Part shown: piece after piece, positions 57,701 to 64,000 of the stretch
How the letters are laid out: the number at the start of each line of letters is the position of its first letter
Position numbering within the stretch: the first letter of the stretch is position 1
From: an uncultured Prevotella sp.
Lineage (GTDB): Bacteria > Bacteroidota > Bacteroidia > Bacteroidales > Bacteroidaceae
Direction of reading: 5' to 3'
Assembly (NCBI GenBank): GCA_900315525.1
Contig: OMZO01000003.1
Location: 62,001-126,000 of the forward strand
Length of the DNA: 64,000 bases
Made by a program: the position numbers and the translations under genes
The notes under the pieces: generated by a model
What the model saw: the letters and a program-made list of their open reading frames with translations, nothing else
Databases searched by the model: none
What the model was told of the DNA's origin: nothing

Positions 57701-58793
57701 TCCAGAGGTTGTGCTGGCGATCCATCGCTAACGCGAGCACTGAGGAATGGTCGATGGCACGATTCAGGTAATTGTCGCTGCCGCCGAACTTCTCCTTATA
57801 GTAATAGTCGGCAAAGAGCCCCTTGTCGTAGGTGCCCATCCATACATTCTGGCGCGAGTCCTGGAAGATCTGTGTGACGAGTCCCGACTTCGCAGGGAGG
57901 GCTTTCAACTCCTTGGCCAGGAGATTGAGTTCGAAGACGCCATTCTTTGAGGTGCTGAGCAGGATGGTGTTATTAGTCAGGAGTCGTGCAGCCTGGATGA
58001 TGCTGTTGTGGGCCGTGAGCCGTGCCTCCATCGCAGGATCGAGGGGCACCATCCGCCGTGACTTGGTGTCGAAGAGGATGATCTGTCCATAGCCTGAAAG
58101 GATCATCAGACCGTCGGAGAGCATCTCGGAGTAGTAGATGTTCAGGTGGCTGTCGAGGGGGATTTCCTGTTTCTGTTTAAACGAAGTGCCGTCGTAGATG
58201 AGCAGTCGCTGGCTCTCGGTGATCAAGATGTCGCCGGCGGCATCGATGATGGCATTCGCCCAAATCCACTGTTGACGGACTAACTGACGGGAGATGACGG
58301 GGTGGAAGGCCTTGAGGCCGTCGTCGTAAAGCAGCACCTCGGTACCATTGTAGGCAAACACACGCCCGTGTCTGTCCTCCAGGAGTTTCTGGATGTTCTG
58401 GTTGGTGGTCTTCGCCCCGACGCGCTCGAAGCCATCCATGCGGGTATAGCGGCAGATGCCATTCACCGTTGCCACCCAGAGCCGCCCCTTGCGATCGCAG
58501 AGGATATCCTTGATCTGGTTGTCGGGCAGTCCCATGGTGTCGTCGGCACAGAAGTACTGGTGGTATTCATGTCCGTCGTAGCGGTTCAGTCCACGGAAGG
58601 TGCCTATCCACAACTGTCCTGAGGCATCCTCAGCGATACACTGCACACGACTGTTAGACAGTTCCTGTGCCAACACAAGGCTGTGCTCCTCGTCCTTGTC
58701 CCTGTTGCTGTCCTGACAGTCCTGTCGTCGGCAGCCCATTGCCAGCCACGCTGTCACCAGGATGAACAGTCCCCATTTTGCGATATTTCCCAT
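54789..58793 (-). CDS. HTCS regulator of the second utilisation locus
   Basis: 1334 residues. The signal has a lipobox-like LAMGC21, unusual for an HTCS. Propeller repeats (about 45-680, many GQLWIGTFRGL-type units), a Y_Y_Y domain (about 690-755) and a TM (769-789) lead to HisKA with H827 (NIAHEFRTPL), HATPase, a receiver with D1135 (LSDVAMPGKDG) and an AraC-type C-terminus. The HEFRTPL H-box differs from the HDIR(S/T)P of the other two HTCS. It is divergent from SusC-SusD and upstream of GH13 on its own strand, so it likely controls both. Confidence 0.95.
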   Translation of the reverse strand: MGNIAKWGLFILVTAWLAMGCRRQDCQDSNRDKDEEHSLVLAQELSNSRVQCIAEDASGQLWIGTFRGLNRYDGHEYHQYFCADDTMGLPDNQIKDILCDRKGRLWVATVNGICRYTRMDGFERVGAKTTNQNIQKLLEDRHGRVFAYNGTEVLLYDDGLKAFHPVISRQLVRQQWIWANAIIDAAGDILITESQRLLIYDGTSFKQKQEIPLDSHLNIYYSEMLSDGLMILSGYGQIILFDTKSRRMVPLDPAMEARLTAHNSIIQAARLLTNNTILLSTSKNGVFELNLLAKELKALPAKSGLVTQIFQDSRQNVWMGTYDKGLFADYYYKEKFGGSDNYLNRAIDHSSVLALAMDRQHNLWISTLLKGLFVYHCDSQQAEAIPLEGLPSGEQKNAITHIFCDRDDYLWLSTGSMALKCRYDGSRLTILHQTPAAGVMDFEQTDDGTVWASTSSNDIMGFPSSGSPFVRQAFNADFCFIPSLLRLSDGQMLISAFFQKILKMNPQTGKFSELNIPSMAQCIRRSVYIPTDMLQDSKGDVWIGTVSNGLLRYDLKTNEMTRIAGISCSDVGSIEEDAQGNIWVATMKGLNRWDRKTGRITSLYKADGIGGDEFVDRASCLLPNGSLVFGSTDGITMFNPADIDTLRQMPLKFCDLRIHNRLVRPAAGGPIEAMLDSCGEVRLRHDENSFSLSFTALDFGEYERVHYYYKLDGFDSNWIDAGNNHSASYANLPSGRYTFRVKTTDAASDEKSSDERTLSIVVAPSPANAWWAWLIYLALSALLAAYLYRNARRVVAAKRAARKAEMEKEQEQRTNQMNMSFFANIAHEFRTPLTMIAGPVGQLATSEHLNTEDKGLLKVAQRSIQRMFRLVNQLMDFNKLENDTLRLYVEPVDVVSTLNNICDTFEFNAREKGLTLNRFGMDDKVESWTDSDKLEKIMSNLLSNALKFTPTGGHIDVTLDVVDKQIRISVADTGKGIPENQLENVFKRYYQLDNQTKAVVNWGTGIGLYYARRLAELHHGSLTASNREQATGAVFTLVLPMDKEAYSDKERQPLDDQGLADFRIVDAAPLLQTTHADSTADDDQRPTILIVDDDTEIINYMRLLFSQDYRLITCLDAETALEEMRAAEPNIVLSDVAMPGKDGYELCQEIKQDIQLSHIPVILVTAKVTAENQVEGLNVGADAYVTKPFEPAVLSALIQSQLKNRERIRKILTKSTTTDADSMDSVLSSQDRHFIDELYKLMEEELSNSELDVTRITKMLYISRTKLYYKIKGLTGETPSNFFRTYKLNRAAELLKSGKYTVAEVADKCGFSTQSHFSVVFKKQFGVTPTEYKE

Positions 58794-58813
58794 TTGACGC
58801 TTTGTTTTGACTG

Positions 58814-58821
58814 CAAAGATA
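58814..58821 (-). promoter_or_regulatory. -7 box of the third HTCS
   Basis: TATCTTTG on the minus strand, 20 bases before the HTCS ATG. Confidence 0.55.
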
Positions 58822-58857
58822 GGAAATAATCTTCAAACTACCTATGATTCAGTGGCA

Positions 58858-58924
58858 TTTTGAACGAATCGGAACGGTTTTGAACAAATCGGAAAATGCC
58901 GGAATCGTTTTGAACACAGCGGAA
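58858..58924. promoter_or_regulatory. Three direct repeats, probable HTCS operator
   Basis: TTTTGAACNNANCGGAA occurs at 58858, 58878 and 58908, offsets of 20 and 30 bp, that is two and three helical turns, so all copies face the same side. They lie between the divergent HTCS and SusC promoters, ending 43 bases before the SusC -7 box. Confidence 0.7.
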
Positions 58925-58967
58925 AAACGAAAAACAGAATCCGAAAGCAGTTATCGGTTTTCAGCTA

Positions 58968-58975
58968 TACCTTTG
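58968..58975 (+). promoter_or_regulatory. -7 box of the SusC-SusD operon
   Basis: TACCTTTG without a -33 TTTG, consistent with an activator-driven promoter. Confidence 0.55.
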
Positions 58976-59022
58976 CAGCCGAAATTGCATTTTCAACCTA
59001 ACATTAACTCAAAACAAAACCA

Positions 59023-62000
59023 ATGATGAAAAGAATCAGATTATTTATGATGCTGGCTTTGGTCTGGATGACTGCCACATCTTTTGCTCAGGGAATCAAG
59101 GGCACCGTGATCGACGAGAACGGTGAACCGGTAATCGGAGCGACGGTTGCCGACATGAGCAACACCAAGAATGCTACTATCACTGACTTTGATGGTAATT
59201 TTGTGATCAACGTGAAGTCTGGACAGACCATCACGATCTCCTACATCGGCTATGAGGCACAGACGGTGGCTGCCAAGAATGGCATGACGGTGCACCTTCA
59301 GCCCGACAACAAGGTGCTCGACGAAGTGGTGGTCGTCGGCTATGGCGTGCAGAAGAAGAGCTCCGTGACGGGCGCTATCTCACAGGTGAAGCCTGAGGAC
59401 ATCGAGAACCGTACCATCTCTAATGCCCAGCAGGCCCTGCAGGGTAAGACCTCGGGTGTGCAGGTGATCTCCACCTCTGCTGCTCCTGGCTCATCACCTA
59501 CCGTACGTGTGCGCGGTTATTCCTCTAATGTAAGTTCTGAGCCCCTTTATGTCGTAGATGGTGTTCGCCTGAATGACATCAGCGGGCTTGATCCGAGTGT
59601 CATTGCCTCTATGGAAATCCTGAAGGATGCTGCCTCTGCCGCTATCTATGGTGCTGAGGCTGGTAATGGCGTGGTGCTGATCACCACGAAGAAGGGTAAG
59701 GCAGGACAGGGCAAGATCAGCTATGACTTCCAGTGGACAGACGAGTCAATCGCCAAGATCCCCGAGATGCTCAATGCCCAGGAGTACCAGAAGTACATGC
59801 TGGAGGGTAGCCTCTTCACACAGGACTTCATCAACGCCAACTGGGACGGCAAGACCGACACGAAATGGACAGACGTTGCCTTCACCCACGGCCACATGAT
59901 GAAGCACAATCTCTCATTCACCGGCGGTAACGACCGGGGTAACTATTTCCTGGCACTCTCTTACTTAAAGAATAACGGTATCGTGAAAGGTGACGCTGAC
60001 GTCTATAAGCGTTATACGGCTACCATCAACGGTGAGTACAAGATCAAGGACTGGCTGAAGGTGGGTACGACCAATCAGGTTGAGAAATATGATGTAAAAC
60101 AGGTGTCTTCGAATAACGAGTACGGCTCAATGCTGACATCAGTGATGATGATGGATCCGCTGACTCCTGCCACCTATGGCTCTACACTCCCCGCCGACCT
60201 ACAGGCACTGCAGGCCATGGGCAAGACCTTCATGAAGGACGAGGACGGCAACTACTATGGCACCAGCAAGTTCTATAGCGGTGAGCAGTATAACCCGCTG
60301 ATCATGCGCGACAACGGTGTGAGCAAGAACGAGGGTTTCAACGTGACAGGATCTATCTACGGCGACTTCACACTGATCCCCGACCTGACGATCACCTCAC
60401 GTTTCGGCTATCGACTGAATGGCTCGCGCACATCGAACACCAGTCTGCCTTTCTACGGCAACGCCGTGCAGAGCCGCGACTACGTCAGCCAGAGCAACAC
60501 CTCTTCTACGACGATTTACTACCAGTGGGAGAACTTCGCCAACTACATGAAGACCTTTGCCGAGGCTCACACGGTGAACGCGATGGTAGGTATCTCGTTC
60601 CAGAAGAACAGCTACGACTTTGTGACGGGCGGTCTTGATGCCAACGGCGAGCATGCCTTGAAGAAGAACGATCCGCTGTTCTACTATCTGAACTATGCCA
60701 ACGCTTCGGCTACGAAGAGCGTGAGCGGTGAGACGACCAGCAACACCAAGTACTCATACTTCGGACGTCTGGGTTACGACTATCTTGGCCGTTACATGCT
60801 GCAGGCTTCACTCCGTGCGGATGCCGCCGACCTCTCTAAACTCTCCAAGAAGACCCGTTGGGGCTATTTCCCCGCCGTATCTGCTGGTTGGACCATCAGC
60901 GAGGAGAAGTTCTTCAGTCCCATCAAGAGCTGGTTCGACAGTCTGAAGTTCCGTGCATCCTGGGGTCAGAACGGTAGTCTCTCTGCACTGAGCGGCTATA
61001 GCTACAGCACCGACATTGCCCTGAGCGGTATCTATGCTTTCGCACCTGGTATCGTTTATACCGATGGTGCTGCTCCAACATCCTTGGGTAACGAGGATCT
61101 GAAGTGGGAGACCTCAGAGCAGTTGGACTTCGGTCTCGATGGTATCCTGCTCGGCGGGCGCCTGACCTTCGGCTTCGACTACTTCATCAAGAAGACCAAG
61201 GACCTGCTGGTATGGAACACCACGCCCTCTCTGATCATCGGTGGCAGCACCTCACCTATCAATGCCGGTAACGTGAAGAACAAAGGCTTCGAGTTCGACC
61301 TGGGCTGGCGCGACCATATCGGCGACTTCAGCTACGGCATCCGTGGTAACCTCTCTACACTGACGAATGAGGTGACCTACCTTGACCCCTCACTGACTCG
61401 TCTGGCTGGTAGCAACTTCCATACTTACACCATTACTTATTTCGAGAAGGGCTATCCTGTCTATTACTACCGTGGCTTTGAGTTCGACAAGATTGATCCC
61501 GCTACTGGTAATCCGCTCTTCAAGGATATCAACAACGATGGCGAGGTGAACAATGATGACCTCACCGATATCGGTAATGCCATCCCCAAGTTCACCTACG
61601 GTATCACGCTCACCGCAGCCTACAAGGGCTTCGATCTGACCGTCTTCGGTACTGGCTCATACGGTAACAAGATCTTCAACTGTATCAACCGCCCCGACTA
61701 TGCTACCTCCAACAAGATGAAGGAAGTGATGTTCGACGACCGTTGGACACCGGAAAACACCACTGGAACGAAACCCCGTGCAGGTGCTAACGATATGGAC
61801 AAGTATGTTGACTCCAGTGCCATGATCTATGATGGCAGCTACTTCAAGTTCAAGCAGGTCCAACTGGGTTACACCCTGCCGAAGAACCTGCTCAGCAAGG
61901 TAGGCATCAGCCACTCTCGCGTCTATTGCTCTTTGGATGACTTCTTTACCATCACCAAGTACCCTGGTTTCGATCCTGAGGCTTCTGCCAACTCTACCAC

Positions 62001-62073
62001 TGGTATGGGTGTTGACAAGGGTGCTTATCCTACATCAAAGAAGGTCGTACTGGGCTTCAATATCGAGTTCTAA
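59023..62073 (+). CDS. SusC/RagA TonB-dependent transporter, second locus
   Basis: This 1016-residue outer-membrane transporter has a signal peptide ending TSFAQ. A carboxypeptidase-D-like repeat (about 24-95, GTVIDENGEPVIGATV) is followed by the TonB-box region DEVVVVGYGVQKKSSVTGAIS, a plug with VRVRGYSSNVSSEPLYVVDG, and a barrel ending in KKVVLGFNIEF. It starts the plus-strand operon of SusC, SusD and a secreted esterase-like protein. Its substrate is not visible; neighbours give mixed hints (GH13 for alpha-glucan, an E-set/esterase-like start for xylan or other esterified glycan). Confidence 0.95.
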   Translation: MMKRIRLFMMLALVWMTATSFAQGIKGTVIDENGEPVIGATVADMSNTKNATITDFDGNFVINVKSGQTITISYIGYEAQTVAAKNGMTVHLQPDNKVLDEVVVVGYGVQKKSSVTGAISQVKPEDIENRTISNAQQALQGKTSGVQVISTSAAPGSSPTVRVRGYSSNVSSEPLYVVDGVRLNDISGLDPSVIASMEILKDAASAAIYGAEAGNGVVLITTKKGKAGQGKISYDFQWTDESIAKIPEMLNAQEYQKYMLEGSLFTQDFINANWDGKTDTKWTDVAFTHGHMMKHNLSFTGGNDRGNYFLALSYLKNNGIVKGDADVYKRYTATINGEYKIKDWLKVGTTNQVEKYDVKQVSSNNEYGSMLTSVMMMDPLTPATYGSTLPADLQALQAMGKTFMKDEDGNYYGTSKFYSGEQYNPLIMRDNGVSKNEGFNVTGSIYGDFTLIPDLTITSRFGYRLNGSRTSNTSLPFYGNAVQSRDYVSQSNTSSTTIYYQWENFANYMKTFAEAHTVNAMVGISFQKNSYDFVTGGLDANGEHALKKNDPLFYYLNYANASATKSVSGETTSNTKYSYFGRLGYDYLGRYMLQASLRADAADLSKLSKKTRWGYFPAVSAGWTISEEKFFSPIKSWFDSLKFRASWGQNGSLSALSGYSYSTDIALSGIYAFAPGIVYTDGAAPTSLGNEDLKWETSEQLDFGLDGILLGGRLTFGFDYFIKKTKDLLVWNTTPSLIIGGSTSPINAGNVKNKGFEFDLGWRDHIGDFSYGIRGNLSTLTNEVTYLDPSLTRLAGSNFHTYTITYFEKGYPVYYYRGFEFDKIDPATGNPLFKDINNDGEVNNDDLTDIGNAIPKFTYGITLTAAYKGFDLTVFGTGSYGNKIFNCINRPDYATSNKMKEVMFDDRWTPENTTGTKPRAGANDMDKYVDSSAMIYDGSYFKFKQVQLGYTLPKNLLSKVGISHSRVYCSLDDFFTITKYPGFDPEASANSTTGMGVDKGAYPTSKKVVLGFNIEF

Positions 62074-62111
62074 TAAGGGTAAAAAAGTAAAAGAGTAAAA
62101 AGAATAAAGTT

Positions 62112-63677
62112 ATGAAAAAGAATATATTGTATATCGCATTGCTGGGGATGATGTCGCTGATGACTGTCGGCTGCGAAAGCGAGCTCGACATCGAGAAGCA
62201 TGGCAATATGGGTAGCATGGACACCTACTATACTACCGACGAGAATGTAAATACGGGTACAGCTTCTCTCTATCTGGAGACGAAGTCGGCATATTATAAC
62301 TGGTTCTTCGTGAAGAACCTCCTCTCCGACGATGTATGGTGCGGCGGTGGGCAGCGTAGTGATAATGGTGAGATGGAGAAACTCAACGAATACGGCTTCG
62401 ACTCCAACCACTCTATGATCGAGAGCCTTTATAAGAGTCTCTATGCCATCATCTACAAGGCTTGTCTCCTCACTGACAAGATTCAGGGTGAAACCCCTGT
62501 GATGAAGCGCGCCATCAACGAGGCCAAGGTGTTCCGTGCACTCGCACACTTTGAGCTCGTGACCCTCTGGGGTACCGCTCCTGTGGTGGATCATCTGCTG
62601 ACTCCCGCTGAGTATCAGCAGCCTAACAGCACGCCTGCAGAGCTCTGGGCTGCTGTGGAAAAAGACCTCAACGAGGCTATCAACAGCGGCACCTTGCCTT
62701 CAAAGACCAACGCCAACGATGCTGAGACAGGCATCCGTGTCACGAAGGAGTTTGCCCAGGCCCTGTTGGGTAAGGCTTATCTCTTCCAGGGTAAGAACAG
62801 TGAGGCTGCTGCGATGCTCGACCATGTGATCAACTCTAACAAGTATGCCCTCTTCGCCGGTGAATACGACGATCAGTTCCATGCTGCGGCCAACAATAAC
62901 TGCGAGTCGCTCTTCGAACTCCAGAAGCGTAACGACCCTGAGCAGGTGTGGAACGTCTTCGACATGGTGTACATCATGCAGGGCTGGCGTACCAGTGCAC
63001 TCAGTTATAATCCTGCGGCCCTCATGAAACTTGCTATTGGTAACTACGGCTTCTGCAATCCCCGTCAGTCGCTCTATGATTCTTTCGTAGAGTGGGAAGG
63101 TGAGAACGGCTATCGTAAGAACAAGACCCTCTTGAACAACGACCAGCTCAAGGCTTTTGGCGTGGAGATACAGCCAGGTGCCAGCATCTATGGTAGTGAG
63201 GGTTACTTCTTCTGGAAGAATCAGGCTTACAAAGAGGATTGTGCAACAGATATGTCTTATTTCCAGGTTGGACAGTTCATCGACCTCAAGGTGATGCGTT
63301 ATGCAGAGGTGCTGCTGTTGGCTGCCGAGGCTCATCTTCAGGCAGGCAACGCTGCCAAGGCTACGGAATATATAAATATGGTACGTACCCGTGCACAGGA
63401 GACTCCGCTGACAACTGTGACACTGAATGACATCAAGACCGAGAAGCGTCTGGAACTCTGCAATGAAGGAGTACGTTATCAGGACCTTGTGCGCTGGGGG
63501 GATGCTAAGACGGCTATGGCTAATCAGGGTAAGGATGTGCCTGCCTACACTGGCAGTGATGTGCAGTGGAACTGGCATAATAGCAAATATGGATTCCAGG
63601 ATAAGAACACGCTCCTGCCGATTCCTCTGAAAGAGCTCGAGCTGAATCCGAATATGAAACAAAATCCAGGTTGGTAA
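62112..63677 (+). CDS. SusD/RagB-family lipoprotein, second locus
   Basis: This 521-residue outer-membrane binding lipoprotein has lipobox MTVGC21. Typical SusD features are an early AINEAKVFRALAHFELVTLWG helix, PVVDHLLTPAEYQQPNSTPAE, ALLGKAYLFQGKN and the late TEKRLELCNEGVRYQDLVRWG and QNPGW end. It lies 38 bases after SusC and works with it as the lid that loads the pore. The specificity cannot be read from sequence. Confidence 0.95.
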   Translation: MKKNILYIALLGMMSLMTVGCESELDIEKHGNMGSMDTYYTTDENVNTGTASLYLETKSAYYNWFFVKNLLSDDVWCGGGQRSDNGEMEKLNEYGFDSNHSMIESLYKSLYAIIYKACLLTDKIQGETPVMKRAINEAKVFRALAHFELVTLWGTAPVVDHLLTPAEYQQPNSTPAELWAAVEKDLNEAINSGTLPSKTNANDAETGIRVTKEFAQALLGKAYLFQGKNSEAAAMLDHVINSNKYALFAGEYDDQFHAAANNNCESLFELQKRNDPEQVWNVFDMVYIMQGWRTSALSYNPAALMKLAIGNYGFCNPRQSLYDSFVEWEGENGYRKNKTLLNNDQLKAFGVEIQPGASIYGSEGYFFWKNQAYKEDCATDMSYFQVGQFIDLKVMRYAEVLLLAAEAHLQAGNAAKATEYINMVRTRAQETPLTTVTLNDIKTEKRLELCNEGVRYQDLVRWGDAKTAMANQGKDVPAYTGSDVQWNWHNSKYGFQDKNTLLPIPLKELELNPNMKQNPGW

Positions 63678-63739
63678 GTAGTTAGAAATTAATTTATTAA
63701 AAAAAGATAAGGAAAAGTACAATGATACGGAATTATTCG

Positions 63740-63747
63740 TAACTTTG
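63740..63747 (+). promoter_or_regulatory. -7 box before the partial gene at 63776
   Basis: TAACTTTG, 28 bases before the ATG, suggesting extra transcription independent of SusCD. Confidence 0.45.
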
Positions 63748-63775
63748 TCGCATTCCTAAAAACTATAATAGATTT

Positions 63776-64000
63776 ATGAAGAAAATTTTGTTTTTTGTTG
63801 CTTTCTGCCTGATAGGCATGACAGCACATGCTCAGCAGAACCTGAGCTGGGGGCAGGGTCCTCAGGTAGCTTCACCTGATGTTCATGCCGACAACACTGT
63901 GACTTTCAATCTGATCGCTCCTGAGGCTCAGAAAGTGCAGATCACGGGTGACTTCCTGCCTTCGAAGAAGGTGGTATTCAATGGTGCAACTTTCGATGCA
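63776..64000 (+). CDS. Secreted E-set (CBM48-like) protein, probable CE1-type esterase, 5' part
   Basis: Only 75 codons are in the window. A signal peptide ends near AHAQ20. The rest (SWGQGPQVASPDVHADNTVTFNLIAP region, then QKVQITGDFL) is the N-terminal E-set/CBM48-like domain that precedes alpha/beta-hydrolase esterases of Bacteroidetes, as in the two CE1 fusions in this window. The catalytic part lies beyond base 64000, so esterase function is inferred. It is downstream of SusCD on the same strand. Confidence 0.7.
   Translation, partial: MKKILFFVAFCLIGMTAHAQQNLSWGQGPQVASPDVHADNTVTFNLIAPEAQKVQITGDFLPSKKVVFNGATFDA

Noticed and set aside
62700-63722. 340-codon open frame antisense to SusD
   Set aside because: Shadow of a clear SusD gene; no recognisable domain or start signal.

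Overview
The window reads as the chromosome of a xylan-degrading Prevotella-like Bacteroidetes (Prevotellaceae, rumen or gut type). The evidence is the SusC/SusD pairs, three hybrid two-component regulators, promoters of the TTTG-N19/20-TAnnTTTG type, and a GH10-CE1 xylanase-esterase fusion of the kind known from Prevotella ruminicola. No rRNA, tRNA, CRISPR array or complete insertion sequence was seen.

Layout. (1) 1-2749, minus: a likely L-fucose operon with a GH29 fucosidase, an aldo/keto reductase and the start of an amidohydrolase. (2) 2.75-9.0 kb: an AT-rich accessory stretch with a gene relic, a DUF4468 protein, a voltage-gated-type cation channel, an HsdR-N-like nuclease, an unknown acidic protein and a protein with a Gly/Ser-rich tail. 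Several short repeat arrays lie between these genes. (3) 9.0-24.8 kb, minus: a complete glucuronoarabinoxylan utilisation locus with GH10-CE1, GH115, SusD, SusC, HTCS and CE6-CE1. (4) 24.9-36.1 kb: a TPR/PP2C sensor phosphatase (+), GH9 and a second GH115 (-), and a second HTCS (+) divergent from that GH115. (5) 36.1-38.5 kb: an STAS-domain remnant, a 43-residue double-glycine-leader peptide gene, a 'smalltalk' microprotein and two related lipoproteins. (6) 38.5-52.6 kb, plus: one long co-directional operon. It starts with an 1863-residue transglutaminase-like / DUF4011 / SF1 helicase / PD-(D/E)xK / DUF3320 protein. Zinc-ribbon membrane proteins, a polytopic membrane protein, a lipoprotein and several single-pass proteins follow. 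It ends with a 1261-residue membrane protein and an ORF6N-domain remnant. (7) 52.7-64.0 kb: a second utilisation locus with GH13 (-), HTCS (-), divergent SusC-SusD (+) and the start of a secreted E-set/esterase-like protein.

How the parts work together. In region 3, HTCS kinases would sense xylo-oligosaccharides in the periplasm. SusCD imports the oligomers, GH10 cuts the backbone, the CE1/CE6 domains remove feruloyl and acetyl groups, and GH115 removes (methyl)glucuronic acid. Region 4 extends this with a second GH115 and a GH9 glucanase. Region 1 would release fucose and oxidise it by a non-phosphorylative route.

The best candidate for an undescribed system is region 6. Its helicase-nuclease has the domain plan of DUF4011-helicase-Vsr-type anti-phage proteins, but the eight membrane, zinc-ribbon and envelope genes behind it match no system I can name. 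All functional statements come from reading translated sequence without database searches.
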